A DNA stretch of 64,000 bases from positions 62,001-126,000 of the forward strand of contig CALUZO010000001.1 in assembly GCA_944325305.1 (NCBI GenBank). Reading direction: 5' to 3'. This document shows positions 53,975 to 63,603 of the stretch, piece after piece; position 1 is the first letter of the stretch, and each line of letters opens with the position of its first letter. The notes beneath the pieces were generated by a model, which made no database searches, was not told where the DNA came from, and saw only the letters and a program-made list of their open reading frames with translations. The DNA comes from an uncultured Rikenellaceae bacterium (GTDB taxonomy: Bacteria > Bacteroidota > Bacteroidia > Bacteroidales > Rikenellaceae). The position numbers and the translations under genes are program-made.

Positions 53975-56446
53975 GTGAATCCCGAATCCAAAATAGGCTA
54001 CGACCGCATCAAGGCACAGGTCGCTGCCCTCTGCACCACCGACGGCGGACGTGAAAAGTTTCTCGACGAGAGTTTCTCGTCCGACGCAGCCACAGTATCT
54101 TCCCGCCTCCGCCTTGCCGATCAAATGCGGCAAATACTGACCATGGAGAGCGGCTTCCCAAACGGAGAGTACACCGACATCACGCTCGCAATCAAAAAAG
54201 CCGGTGTCGAAGGCAGCTTCCTCGAAGTCGGCGAGATAGCACAATTGAAGGAAGCATTGGACACCGTGTTAGAGTTGATCCGGTTCTTTGCCGCACGCAG
54301 CGAAGAGACCTATCCTGACCTCAAAAGACTCACCGAGGACATCAACGGTTTTCCAGAAATATCGAACCGCATCGAAACGATAATCGACCGCTACGGAGCC
54401 GTCAGGGATAACGCATCGGCAGAGCTCGCCTCTATCCGCCAATCCATCAGGGGGCTGGAAGGCAAGGCTTCGAGACAACTCAACCGCATACTTGCCCAAG
54501 CCCAAAGCGAAGGCATCGTAGACCCTGACGCCACTATCTCGATCCGTGACGGACGCGCCGTCATTCCCGTAGCCGCAGTCAACAAACGCAAAATAAACGG
54601 TTTCATACACGATGAGTCGGCATCCGGACGCACCTATTATATCGAACCCGTCGAGGTGGTCGAGATCAACAACGAACTGAAAGAGTTGGAATACGCCGAA
54701 CGACGCGAGATTATCCGTATCCTCACCGAATTCACCGAGTGGATCCGCCCCGACCTCGACGCCATAGCCCATTCCGGCAATTACGTGACGACCATAGACA
54801 TGATACGCGCAAAGGCTCGTTTCGCCATAGCCAACGGCTGCGTGATGCCCCTTGTCTCCGACGAAGGAGTCCTTGAGCTGCGGCAAGCCCGACACCCACT
54901 GCTTGCACAAACGCTCGCCAAAGAAAAAAAAGAAGTGGTTCCGCTCGACTTAACGCTTACCCCCAAAAAACATATTCTTATCATCTCCGGGCCCAATGCA
55001 GGTGGCAAATCGGTAGTACTGAAAACCGTCGGATTGCTTCAATGGATGTTCCAGAGCGGCATGCCAATTCCCGCCCTCGAAAACTCACAGTTACCGCTAT
55101 TCGACAATATCTTTATAGACATCGGCGACGAGCAATCCATCGACAACGACCTCAGTACGTACAGTTCGCACCTGCTGAACATGAAAGATATGCTGAGGGA
55201 ATCTACCGCCCGGTCGCTCGTCCTGATCGACGAATTCGGCACCGGAACCGAACCCGTACTCGGCGGTGCAATAGCCGAAGCAATACTCGAAAAACTCGAA
55301 AGCAAAGGATGTTACGGCGTAATTACAACCCACTACTCCAACCTTAAATACTATGCTGGCAAGTCCGACGGCACGGTCAACGGTGCCATGGCGTTCGACG
55401 TTCAGAATATCCGCCCGTTGTTCCGTCTCGAAATGGGCAAACCCGGCAGTTCGTTCGCTATCGAAATAGCCCGAAAAATAGGCCTGCCCGAAGATATTAT
55501 CCGTTCGGCGTCGGACAAAGCGGGAAACGAACATGTCAACATAGAAAAACAACTGCGCGAGATAGCACGCGACAAGCGTTACTGGGAACAGAAACGAGAC
55601 CGCATACGAATCGCCGACCGCAAGGTAGAGGAGTTGGAACAGCGCTATGCCGAGCAACTGGCATCTATAAAGGAACAGCGGGCGGCTATAATCAAACAGG
55701 CAAAAGCCGAGGCCGAGAAAATAACTGCCGAGGCCAACAGGCAGATCGAGAACGCAATAAAGGTAATACGCGAATCCCAGGCCGACAAAGAACTTACGCG
55801 TCTGGCTCGTAAGGAGATAGATGATTTCCGCGAGGCCCTTGCAACCGAACGCGAGGATCCCGAAGCCCAAGCACGTATCGAACGTGAGATGGAACGCATA
55901 GCGGAACGCCAGAAACGCCGCGCAGAGAGACAGCGAACACCGAAAGAAAAACCAGCAGAACAGACACCTCCGCCAATGCTTCCCGAGAAAGGGTGCAAAG
56001 TGCGCATGGATGGACAGATCGTGGTAGGCGAGGTGCAGAACATAAAAGGCAAGAAAGCTCAGGTAGCCTTCGGGCAGATACTTACGACAGTGCCGTTGGA
56101 TAAGCTCACTGTCGTTTCCAACTCCGAATTCCGGAATCAGGTGCGATCGAAAACGGCGACAATAAACGTGAGCGCTGACGTATCGCAGCGAAAACTGAAT
56201 TTCCGTCAGAATATCGACGTGCGCGGAATGCGTGCCGCCGAAGCCCTGGAGACAGTCGAAGACTTCATAGACGATGCCATCATGGTCGGAGCGACCGATC
56301 TGCGCATACTCCACGGGAAAGGCACCGGTGCGCTAAAAGAAGAGATAAGGCGCTACCTGCGATCTCTGGATGTCGTGGTGACTGCCGAGGATGAACACGT
56401 CGAACAAGGCGGTGCAGGAATCACCGTGGTAAAACTATCCCTGTAA
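53975..56446 (+). CDS. mutS2: endonuclease MutS2
   Basis: 823-residue MutS homologue with ATPase and nuclease parts. The start codon is GTG at 53975. The clamp and core region fills the first half; the Walker A motif is ISGPNAGGKS (about 335-344), with the Walker B region around SLVLIDEFGTGTEP. A coiled-coil arm follows (about 510-650), and the C-terminal Smr endonuclease domain spans about 745-823 with DVRGMRAAEAL and LHGKGTGALKE. MutS2 resolves branched DNA and acts on stalled ribosomes in some bacteria; the role here is open. It is the last gene of the amidase-MlaD-MutS2 cluster. No terminator is obvious after it. Confidence 0.96.
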   Translation: MNPESKIGYDRIKAQVAALCTTDGGREKFLDESFSSDAATVSSRLRLADQMRQILTMESGFPNGEYTDITLAIKKAGVEGSFLEVGEIAQLKEALDTVLELIRFFAARSEETYPDLKRLTEDINGFPEISNRIETIIDRYGAVRDNASAELASIRQSIRGLEGKASRQLNRILAQAQSEGIVDPDATISIRDGRAVIPVAAVNKRKINGFIHDESASGRTYYIEPVEVVEINNELKELEYAERREIIRILTEFTEWIRPDLDAIAHSGNYVTTIDMIRAKARFAIANGCVMPLVSDEGVLELRQARHPLLAQTLAKEKKEVVPLDLTLTPKKHILIISGPNAGGKSVVLKTVGLLQWMFQSGMPIPALENSQLPLFDNIFIDIGDEQSIDNDLSTYSSHLLNMKDMLRESTARSLVLIDEFGTGTEPVLGGAIAEAILEKLESKGCYGVITTHYSNLKYYAGKSDGTVNGAMAFDVQNIRPLFRLEMGKPGSSFAIEIARKIGLPEDIIRSASDKAGNEHVNIEKQLREIARDKRYWEQKRDRIRIADRKVEELEQRYAEQLASIKEQRAAIIKQAKAEAEKITAEANRQIENAIKVIRESQADKELTRLARKEIDDFREALATEREDPEAQARIEREMERIAERQKRRAERQRTPKEKPAEQTPPPMLPEKGCKVRMDGQIVVGEVQNIKGKKAQVAFGQILTTVPLDKLTVVSNSEFRNQVRSKTATINVSADVSQRKLNFRQNIDVRGMRAAEALETVEDFIDDAIMVGATDLRILHGKGTGALKEEIRRYLRSLDVVVTAEDEHVEQGGAGITVVKLSL

Positions 56447-56792
56447 CAGGATAACACAAGTATCTGCTTTGCCGATGTCGATACAGCCCACGTCAGAAAC
56501 CGGACTCCGTGTGTAGACAACCGCCTATTTGTGCTGCCGACATACCGATTTACATAAAGCCAAGCGAAGAGATATAACAGTCGCACGAAAAGACCATCGG
56601 ATCATCATCCTCTCAATCCGCATGCAAATGAGTCCGCCGCCTTATTTCATTGGGACCGATCCATATCTTAAGTTACGTTTCTGTGAATGCACCGCAAAAC
56701 CGGTCATAACCAATCTTTTGAACGGGGTTCCTACGCTGCAAAGAATCTCGTTCAACACTCGGCATCGCACTCTCAGGCACGAATCCTTTTTA
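56447..56792. other. convergent intergenic region
   Basis: 346 bases between the ends of mutS2 and fhs. I see no strong hairpin, promoter box or credible ORF on either strand. Frames here are open but run antisense into fhs. Confidence 0.4.
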
Positions 56793-58454
56793 TTAGAACA
56801 ATCCTGTAATTTTGCCGTCCACATCCACGTCGATCATTTCCGAAGCTGGAGTTTCCGGCAGACCCGGCATACGCATTATCTGGCCGGTAATAGGTATCAG
56901 AAAACCTGCCCCGGAAGCTATCTCTATCTCCCGCACCGTTATGACGAAATCTTTGGGCCGGCCTAACAGTTCCGGATTGTCCGAGAGCGATTTCTGAGTC
57001 TTAGCCATACATATAGCCAACCCGTCAAGTCCCAGAGAGTGTATCTTTTCGAGATCGGCTTTAGCCCTGGGACTGTAATCGACCGCTTCCGCACCGTATA
57101 TCGTTTTGGCAATGGTCTCTATCTTGCTTTTTACGCTGTCCTTGAGGCTATATAGCGGTTTGAACGGTTTTGCATCCCGGTTTACGACCTCAGCCACCAA
57201 TCCGGCAAGATCTTCGGCCCCTGCCCCGCCTTTGCCCCACACATCGGCAACAGCTGCAGGCACGCCCTTTTCTCGACAATATTCGAGCAAAAAGCCTATC
57301 TCCTCCTTACTGTCATCGGCAAAAAGATTTATCGCAACAATCGGCGTCAGTCCGAAAGCACGTATGTTCTCGAGATGTTTCTCGAGATTCGGCAACCCTT
57401 TTGCCAATGCTTCGACATCGGGTTGTTTCAAAGCGGCCAACGGTTTACCGCCGTGGTATTTCAACGCCCTCACGGTAGCCACAAGCACAACGGCCTGAGG
57501 CGATATCCCTGCTGCCCGGCACTTTATGTCGAGAAACTTTTCGGCTCCGAGATCGAATCCGAAACCTGCCTCCGTCACCGTGTAATCTGCAAGCGAAAGA
57601 CCGGTCTGCGTCGCCACTACCGTATTGGTTCCCTGCGCTATATTGGCAAACGGACCTCCATGGATAATCGCCGGTGTATTTTCGATGGTCTGCACCAGAT
57701 TGGGTTTGAAAGCATCTTTGAGCAATGCGGCCATTGCACCGTGAGCCTTCAGATCCCGTGCATACACGGGTTTCTTGTCATAGGTCATTCCCACGAAGAT
57801 ATTCCCGAGACGTTCCTTCAGGTCGGCAAAATCGGAAGAGATACAAAGTATCGCCATAACCTCCGAGGCCGCCGTAATATCGAAGCCCGTTTCGCGCGGG
57901 ACTCCGTTGGAGAGGCCGCCCAAACCTACCACGATATTCCTCAGTGCGCGGTCGTTCATATCCATAACGCGTTTCCATGACACGCTTCGCGGGTCTATCC
58001 CGAGCGACCGTGTTTTGCTCTGAAGATTATTGTCGATTATTGCCGCCAGAAGATTATGAGCCTTCTCGACAACCGAGAAATCTCCCGTAAAGTGCAGATT
58101 TATGTCCTCCATGGGCAACAGCTGCGAATATCCGCCACCTGTAGCCCCTCCCTTTATCCCGAATACAGGACCGAGCGAAGGTTCGCGGAGTACCACAACC
58201 GATTGCTTGCCAATCCTGTTGAGGCCCTGTGCAAGGCCTATCGAAACTGTAGTTTTGCCTTCACCGGCCGGAGTCGGCGAGATTGCAGACACCAGAATCA
58301 ATTTGCCAAACTTTTTGCGATCTATATATTTTAAGGGTATCTTGGCCTTGTACTTGCCATACAGTTCCAAATCCTCAGTATCGAGTCCGAGTTTTTCGGC
58401 TATATCCACAATAGGTTTCATAGTCGCTTTGTGCGCAATCTCGAGGTCGGTCAT
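56793..58454 (-). CDS. fhs: formate-tetrahydrofolate ligase
   Basis: 553-residue enzyme that makes 10-formyl-tetrahydrofolate from formate and ATP. I start at 58454 (MTDLEIAHKATMKPIVDIAE); the frame extends 28 codons upstream, but those cover the promoter. The ATP loop is SPTPAGEGKTT (59-69), and the family blocks GPVFGIKGGATGGGYSQ and LRNIVVGLGG are intact. It connects formate to one-carbon units used with the glycine cleavage system. It stands alone with a consensus promoter. Confidence 0.97.
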   Translation of the reverse strand: MTDLEIAHKATMKPIVDIAEKLGLDTEDLELYGKYKAKIPLKYIDRKKFGKLILVSAISPTPAGEGKTTVSIGLAQGLNRIGKQSVVVLREPSLGPVFGIKGGATGGGYSQLLPMEDINLHFTGDFSVVEKAHNLLAAIIDNNLQSKTRSLGIDPRSVSWKRVMDMNDRALRNIVVGLGGLSNGVPRETGFDITAASEVMAILCISSDFADLKERLGNIFVGMTYDKKPVYARDLKAHGAMAALLKDAFKPNLVQTIENTPAIIHGGPFANIAQGTNTVVATQTGLSLADYTVTEAGFGFDLGAEKFLDIKCRAAGISPQAVVLVATVRALKYHGGKPLAALKQPDVEALAKGLPNLEKHLENIRAFGLTPIVAINLFADDSKEEIGFLLEYCREKGVPAAVADVWGKGGAGAEDLAGLVAEVVNRDAKPFKPLYSLKDSVKSKIETIAKTIYGAEAVDYSPRAKADLEKIHSLGLDGLAICMAKTQKSLSDNPELLGRPKDFVITVREIEIASGAGFLIPITGQIMRMPGLPETPASEMIDVDVDGKITGLF

Positions 58455-58479
58455 AATCGTTTTTTTATATTTGCAGACC

Positions 58480-58511
58480 CAAATATAATGAACCGAGTTC
58501 GCAAAAACAAA
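58480..58511 (-). promoter_or_regulatory. promoter of fhs
   Basis: Minus-strand TTTG (58511-58508) and TATATTTG (58487-58480), 20 bases apart. Predicted start near 58473, about 19 bases before the ATG; this excludes the longer frame start at 58538. Confidence 0.82.
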
Positions 58512-58582
58512 CAACCGAACCAAGCTAAATCGGCTCACGCATATTTAACCGCAGCCAAATCGCATAATAGACAATTTTGCCA

Positions 58583-58590
58583 TATCTTTG
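58583..58590 (+). promoter_or_regulatory. -7 box just before mqnC
   Basis: TATCTTTG ends 6 bases before the mqnC ATG (58597). With the usual spacing the transcript would begin at or within a base or two of the start codon, i.e. leaderless. No -33 TTTG is evident. Confidence 0.6.
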
Positions 58591-58596
58591 TGAGCG

Positions 58597-59703
58597 ATGG
58601 AACTTGACAAAACATTTTTGAAGGCCCTGAGGCGCGAACCTCTCACCGAGGACGAGGCATTGCACCTCTATCTCGACGCAGAAACCGCCGAATTGGCAAC
58701 CGTGGCCGATGCGCTCAGACGCGAAAGCGTGCCCGACCCTACCGTGGTGACATGGCAGATAGACCGTAACGTCAATATAACGAATGTCTGCATTTCGGGC
58801 TGCAAGTTCTGTAATTTCCACTGCAAACCACACCAGAAAGATCTCGCCTTCATAACATCCATCGAAGAATATTCCCGTAAAATCGAGGAGATGCTTGCAC
58901 TGGGGGGCGACCAGTTGCTGCTTCAAGGCGGACTTCACCCGAAACTCGGCATCACATATTACGAGGGTCTATTCCGTGAACTCAAACGGCTCTACCCTAA
59001 CGTAAAACTGCACGCACTCGGGCCTCCAGAGATCGCCCACATAGCCCGAATAAGCGGCATAAGTACGGACGAAACTCTGCAAAGACTTGTCGATGCAGGA
59101 CTCGAATCTCTGCCGGGAGCCGGAGCCGAGATTCTGGTCGACGATGTACGGAAACGCATCTCTCCGGGGAAACCGTCGGTCAAGGAGTGGCTCGACGTTA
59201 TGCGCTCTGCGCATAAAATGGGACTTGCCACCTCGGCTACCATGATGTACGGACACATGGAAACTCCCCGGCACCGTATCCGCCATCTTATGAGCATACG
59301 CGATCTGCAGGCCGAATGCCCGCAAGGCAAACCCGGATTTCTGGCTTTCATTCCCTGGATATTCGCCAGCAGAGGTACGGAGCTTGAACAGGAAGGTATC
59401 ACAGCATCCTTCTCCCCGACCGAATATATACGCGTCATAGCCATCAGCCGAATCGTACTCTATAACATCCGCAATATCCAGGCTTCGTGGCTCACCGTCG
59501 GCAAACAAACAGCACAGGTAGCGCTCCATTCCGGTGCGAACGACATGGGGTCCATAATGATAGAAGAGAACGTCGTATCGTCGGCAGGGGCACGCAACAG
59601 TTTCGACGCTGAAGGGATACAGGCTGCCATCCGCGAGGCTGGTTTCACTCCGCAACTGCGTGACCAGCAATACAGGCCAAGGGAATACAGCCCCCACCGC
59701 TAA
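58597..59703 (+). CDS. mqnC: cyclic dehypoxanthine futalosine synthase
   Basis: Radical-SAM enzyme of the futalosine route to menaquinone: it cyclises dehypoxanthine futalosine. At 368 residues it matches the family. The cluster-binding cysteines are C65, C69 and C72 (CISGCKFC), with the typical upstream NVNITNVC. Further family features are GGDQLLLQGG, ALGPPEIAH, PGAGAEIL and MMYGHMETP. The other radical-SAM enzyme of the pathway, MqnE, is encoded 3.8 kb away on the opposite strand. The start is fixed by the promoter box 6 bases upstream. Confidence 0.95.
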   Translation: MELDKTFLKALRREPLTEDEALHLYLDAETAELATVADALRRESVPDPTVVTWQIDRNVNITNVCISGCKFCNFHCKPHQKDLAFITSIEEYSRKIEEMLALGGDQLLLQGGLHPKLGITYYEGLFRELKRLYPNVKLHALGPPEIAHIARISGISTDETLQRLVDAGLESLPGAGAEILVDDVRKRISPGKPSVKEWLDVMRSAHKMGLATSATMMYGHMETPRHRIRHLMSIRDLQAECPQGKPGFLAFIPWIFASRGTELEQEGITASFSPTEYIRVIAISRIVLYNIRNIQASWLTVGKQTAQVALHSGANDMGSIMIEENVVSSAGARNSFDAEGIQAAIREAGFTPQLRDQQYRPREYSPHR

Positions 59704-59731
59704 CGGTTACAAAAATTGCTGACAGAAGAGG

Positions 59732-60178
59732 CTACTCAAACGAGCAGGGCGAATAATCTACCTCGACGATCTCTTTCTCATCGAAAAACTGTTTCCACTC
59801 TTTCTCGGCGTTTTCCGCACAATCCGATGCATGGATAGCATTTCGCGTAAGATCTGTTCCGAACATGCGACGGATGGTACCCTCGTCGGCATTACGGGGA
59901 TCTGTCGCACCGACAAGTCTTCGTAACGAATCCACGGCATCCTCGCCCTCGAGCAAAGCGACAACTATCGCCCCCGATGTCATATATGTCGACAACGCTT
60001 CGAAAAACGGCTTGCCCCTGTGTACGGCATAGAACCGAGCCGCATCGTTACGGTTCATGAATGTCATCTTCATGGCACGGATCGTAAAACCGTCGGCAAG
60101 AATCATGTCAAGTATCTTGCCCGTATAACCCCCTGCCACGGCATCGGGTTTTATTATGGTGAAGGTTCTCGTCTTCAT
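59732..60178 (-). CDS. ndk: nucleoside diphosphate kinase
   Basis: 148-residue enzyme that equilibrates nucleoside di- and triphosphates using ATP. The phosphohistidine is H116 in TRNAIHASD, and the start FTIIKPDAVAGGYTGKIL is typical. It ends 28 bases from the converging mqnC stop with no clear hairpin. It lies 212 bases downstream of the pseudouridine synthase gene on the same strand; whether it is cotranscribed is unclear. Confidence 0.97.
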   Translation of the reverse strand: MKTRTFTIIKPDAVAGGYTGKILDMILADGFTIRAMKMTFMNRNDAARFYAVHRGKPFFEALSTYMTSGAIVVALLEGEDAVDSLRRLVGATDPRNADEGTIRRMFGTDLTRNAIHASDCAENAEKEWKQFFDEKEIVEVDYSPCSFE

Positions 60179-60390
60179 GGCATTTTTTTACACCCACACA
60201 TGCAATTATCCGGCCAACCGGGCTATCCACAAAGTCAATAAGCGGCAAAACAATAAATTCGAGAAAACAGACGCTGCGATGCGCAGTCAATGGTCAGTAA
60301 GAATCTCTCCGACCCGGACGAGACAGCAATATTTCCGTTGCTCCGCAATGCGCAGACAAAAGAGATGTGCAAAACAAACTACACGCGCAT

Positions 60391-61533
60391 CTACTCCTCT
60401 TCGGTAAAAGTGTCGCGATTGGCCGTATAGGTATCCCATTTATCGAGCACCTGCTGCATATCGTCGGGCAAAGAGCTCTCGAAATAGATATTTTCGCGAG
60501 TAGACGGGTGTACGAAACCGAGGCTACGGGCATGCAAGGCATGACGCGGCATAATACTGAAACAGTTTTCGACAAACTGCCTGTATTTGCTGAATGTGGT
60601 TCCCTTGAGTATACGGTCGCCGCCGTAACGCTCGTCGTTGAAAAGCGGATGACCTATATATTCCATGTGGACCCTGATCTGATGCGTACGTCCTGTCTCC
60701 AGTTTAAGTTCCAGCAGCGTAACGTAGCCGTAACGTTTCAGAACCCTATAGTGTGTAACCGCATGTTTTCCGTCGCTTCCGTCGGGGAATACGGCCATTT
60801 TGAGTCTGTCGCGGTGACTGCGTCCGATATTGCCTTCGACAGTCCCTTCGTCCTCTTCGAAGTTACCCCACACGAGTGCTACATAACGCCGCTCTATGGT
60901 ATGATCGAAAAACTGCTTGGCAAGCCGTGCATGCGCCTTCTCGTTTTTGGCAATGACCAACAAACCCGAGGTATTCTTGTCTATGCGATGGACAAGCCCT
61001 GCCCTTATGTCCCCGTCCTGAAACAGAGACAGGTCTTTGAGGTGCCATGTGAGGGCGTTGACCAGGGTGCCGCTATAATTGCCGTGACCCGGATGAACCA
61101 CCATCCCGGCGGCTTTGTTCACGATAAGCAGATCGTCATCCTCGTATGGAATCTCGAGAGGAATGTCTTCCGCGATTATCTCCACCTCGCGACGTGGATA
61201 CGGCATCACTATCTGTATGACGTCGAGCGGTTTGACCTTATAGCTCGACTTTACAGGACTACCATTCACAAGAATATTGCCGTTGTCGGCCGCCGTCTGG
61301 ATCCTGTTGCGGGTGGCATTCTCCATCCGTGCTGTGAGATACTTGTCTATGCGCAGCATGGCCTGCCCCTTGTCGACAGTGACCGAAAAATGTTCGTAGA
61401 GTTCGTCCTGCTGTTCTTCGTCGTCCAAGAGAAGATCGGCGGTATCCATTTCCGTATCGGTCGCCGGACACGTTATGTCTGCAACATTGTCCTGCTGACT
61501 TTTCTGAAGCACGCGACTTTTCACCTCTGCCAC
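60391..61533 (-). CDS. RluA-family pseudouridine synthase (RluD-like)
   Basis: 380-residue enzyme that converts uridines in rRNA (RluD acts at helix 69 of 23S rRNA). An acidic N-terminal extension of about 50 residues precedes an S4 RNA-binding domain (about 58-105, LRIDKYLTARM to VKPLDVIQIV). The catalytic aspartate is D185 in GLVHRIDKNTSG, followed by the usual RTHQIRVHM motif. It lies 12 bases after the PASTA protein gene, so they are one operon with mqnE. The exact target site is inferred from the RluD-like plan. Confidence 0.92.
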   Translation of the reverse strand: MAEVKSRVLQKSQQDNVADITCPATDTEMDTADLLLDDEEQQDELYEHFSVTVDKGQAMLRIDKYLTARMENATRNRIQTAADNGNILVNGSPVKSSYKVKPLDVIQIVMPYPRREVEIIAEDIPLEIPYEDDDLLIVNKAAGMVVHPGHGNYSGTLVNALTWHLKDLSLFQDGDIRAGLVHRIDKNTSGLLVIAKNEKAHARLAKQFFDHTIERRYVALVWGNFEEDEGTVEGNIGRSHRDRLKMAVFPDGSDGKHAVTHYRVLKRYGYVTLLELKLETGRTHQIRVHMEYIGHPLFNDERYGGDRILKGTTFSKYRQFVENCFSIMPRHALHARSLGFVHPSTRENIYFESSLPDDMQQVLDKWDTYTANRDTFTEEE

Positions 61534-61545
61534 CTTCCCGTCCTA

Positions 61546-62433
61546 TTAAAATACATCGAGCGAATCGTTCTCCGAATCCGTCTGGCTATTTACCGAATCG
61601 AGGTACCGTTTGGCCTCATTGTCGGCTGTGACAGCGCCATTTCTGACCTTATCGTCGTCGAGCGTAAGAAACAGCTCCACGCTCGTACCCGGATCCACAC
61701 GCTTCACCTGCTGCGGCGACTGTTTATACACACGGGCCTCGTTCCGATCCATTATAGATATATTATCGTCGTAATGCACCGCTCCGACATTCATTCCCGC
61801 TTCCCAAATACGGTTTTTAGCCTCGTTCAGCGTCAGGCCTATGAATTTCGGCATAACCGGCAACGGTTCCTCCGGATTCAGTCCGACAATCAGTGTAACG
61901 CCGGATCCCTGTTCGGCCATTTTGTCGCTATTCTCAGTGATGGCCACTCCCCGATATTGCTGGGCAAGTACATAGTTGGTAGCTATATCTTCCTGATATA
62001 TTATGCGGTCTATTTCAAGACCTGCCGACTGAAGATTATTCTTGGCCTGCCTCAACGAGAAGCCTGTCACATAAGGTATCTTCACCATCTTTCGTCCGTG
62101 GGCGCTGATCGTAACGAAGATCCTGCGTCCCTCCTTGACATGGGTTCCAGGTTTCGGAAACTGATCGAGTACCGATCCTCCGGGTGAAGTAGGCACATAG
62201 AGCGAATCGTTGATCTCGATGACAAGGCCTCCATTATTTGCCAGTTTGTCAGCCTGCTCCATCGTCATGCCCGTGAAATCGGGAACACTCTGGTATTTGT
62301 TATGGCGTGTGCAAATATTGAGCAGGATAGATATGATAAACACAAACACTATTATCGCACACACGGCGAGCACCAGGTTGCGCACCAATAGAGTGCGGCC
62401 CAATCTGGATATAAGGCTATCGGATGATGACAT
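61546..62433 (-). CDS. membrane-anchored triple-PASTA protein
   Basis: 295 residues: a short cytoplasmic start, one membrane segment (LVLAVCAIIVFVFIISILL, about 19-37), then three PASTA-like repeats. The first opens YQSVPDFTGMTMEQADKLAN, the second VKIPYVTGFSLRQAKNNLQS, the third LPVMPKFIGLTLNEAKNRIW. A charged Asp/Asn/Ser-rich tail ends the protein. PASTA repeats bind peptidoglycan or beta-lactam-like ligands in kinases and penicillin-binding proteins; here no kinase or transpeptidase domain is attached. It lies 6 bases after mqnE and 12 bases before the pseudouridine synthase gene. The role is unknown. Confidence 0.9.
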   Translation of the reverse strand: MSSSDSLISRLGRTLLVRNLVLAVCAIIVFVFIISILLNICTRHNKYQSVPDFTGMTMEQADKLANNGGLVIEINDSLYVPTSPGGSVLDQFPKPGTHVKEGRRIFVTISAHGRKMVKIPYVTGFSLRQAKNNLQSAGLEIDRIIYQEDIATNYVLAQQYRGVAITENSDKMAEQGSGVTLIVGLNPEEPLPVMPKFIGLTLNEAKNRIWEAGMNVGAVHYDDNISIMDRNEARVYKQSPQQVKRVDPGTSVELFLTLDDDKVRNGAVTADNEAKRYLDSVNSQTDSENDSLDVF

Positions 62434-62439
62434 ATTGTT

Positions 62440-63567
62440 CTACTGTTTTGTTTCGTTGCGTGTAAAGTTACTCCTTTTCACCGGATTATAAAACGTATCG
62501 CGTTCCACCGGTTCGAATCCGGCGGCACGGACCAGTTTTTCTATATCTGCGACCGTCATCGATGGTTTCTGTTCCTCGGCTCCGGCCATTGAGTATATCT
62601 TTGTAGTATCGTCGATAGTACCGTCTATATCATCCGCCCCGAACGACAAGGCCAGTTCCGTGACCGTCTTGCCGTACATGGGCCAATAGGCCTTCACATG
62701 CGGAAAGTTATCGAGGAAGATTCGCGAGACGGCAAGCATTTTAAGATCTTCCGTTATAGACACTTCGCCTAAATGCGACATAGAGTTCCCCGCGCTGCGA
62801 TATTTCAATGGGATAAAGGCGTTGAAACCGCCCGTTTCGTCCTGAAGTTTGCGCAGACGATCGAGATGGTCGATCCTGTGTGCCACAGATTCGATATGGC
62901 CATATAGTATGGTCGAGTTCGTAGGAATGCCCAATTTGTGCGCCTCCCGATGGACTGCAAGCCACTCTTCGGCCGTTCCCTTGTCGGGACATATCTGCGA
63001 ACGTATATCCGGAGCGAATATCTCGGCCCCGCCACCCGGGATAGCCTCCATCCCGGCATCTTTCAGCAACGAAAGGCCCTCTTCGAGTGTAAGTCCCGCC
63101 TTACGGATCATATACCCCAGTTCAATAGCCGTGAAGGCTTTCACAGCGACATACGGCAGCACCTCTTTCACCAGACGTACCATATCGATATAGTGCCAGA
63201 GATCATGTTTCGGATGTACCCCGCCGACTATATGCACCTCGGTTATCTCTTTCCCAACGTAACCGCTAACGATTTCCCTCACCTTGTCGAGGGAATAATC
63301 CCATGCCATCGGCGATTCAGCAGCCTTGTGGTAAGAACAGAAGCGGCAGTTGAACACGCATACATTCGTAGGTTCCACATGGATATTGCGGTTATAAAAC
63401 ACGACCTCGCCGCTTTTTTCTCTTTTCAGTTCGACAGCCAGCATACCGAGCAAGGCGAGAGGCGCCTGCATCCAGAGTATCTCTGCATCTTCACGAGAGA
63501 TTCTTTCGCGGCCACGCACTTTGGCGACCACTCTCTTAACATCGGGTGTTAGATTCAATTCTTCCAT
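62440..63567 (-). CDS. mqnE: aminofutalosine synthase
   Basis: Radical-SAM enzyme that joins an adenosyl radical to 3-(1-carboxyvinyloxy)benzoate to form aminofutalosine, the first dedicated step of the futalosine route. From the start at 63567 (MEELNLTPDVKR) it has 375 residues. The cluster cysteines are C70, C74 and C77 (CVFNCRFC). Other family segments are HIVGGVHP, PGGGAEIF and ILYGHIES. The frame is open 18 codons further upstream, but that region contains the promoter, so the longer start is ruled out. It heads the operon with the PASTA and pseudouridine synthase genes. Confidence 0.95.
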   Translation of the reverse strand: MEELNLTPDVKRVVAKVRGRERISREDAEILWMQAPLALLGMLAVELKREKSGEVVFYNRNIHVEPTNVCVFNCRFCSYHKAAESPMAWDYSLDKVREIVSGYVGKEITEVHIVGGVHPKHDLWHYIDMVRLVKEVLPYVAVKAFTAIELGYMIRKAGLTLEEGLSLLKDAGMEAIPGGGAEIFAPDIRSQICPDKGTAEEWLAVHREAHKLGIPTNSTILYGHIESVAHRIDHLDRLRKLQDETGGFNAFIPLKYRSAGNSMSHLGEVSITEDLKMLAVSRIFLDNFPHVKAYWPMYGKTVTELALSFGADDIDGTIDDTTKIYSMAGAEEQKPSMTVADIEKLVRAAGFEPVERDTFYNPVKRSNFTRNETKQ

Positions 63568-63571
63568 TGCG

Positions 63572-63603
63572 CAAAGATAGTGCAATGGAGATGGAAAGTC
63601 AAA
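63572..63603 (-). promoter_or_regulatory. promoter abutting the mqnE start codon
   Basis: Minus-strand TTTG (63603-63600) and TATCTTTG (63579-63572), 20 bases apart. Only 4 bases separate the box from the ATG at 63567-63565, so the transcript should start at the start codon (leaderless). Confidence 0.75.

Noticed and set aside
55097..56314. 405-codon minus-strand frame
   Set aside because: Antisense to mutS2, composition atypical (Phe, Tyr, Cys, His rich).
56529..56966. 145-codon plus-strand frame between mutS2 and fhs
   Set aside because: Half lies antisense to fhs; the rest lacks recognisable composition, promoter or ribosome site.
60367..62187. 606-codon plus-strand frame
   Set aside because: Antisense to the pseudouridine synthase and PASTA genes, both of which have clear family motifs; no promoter or signal of its own.
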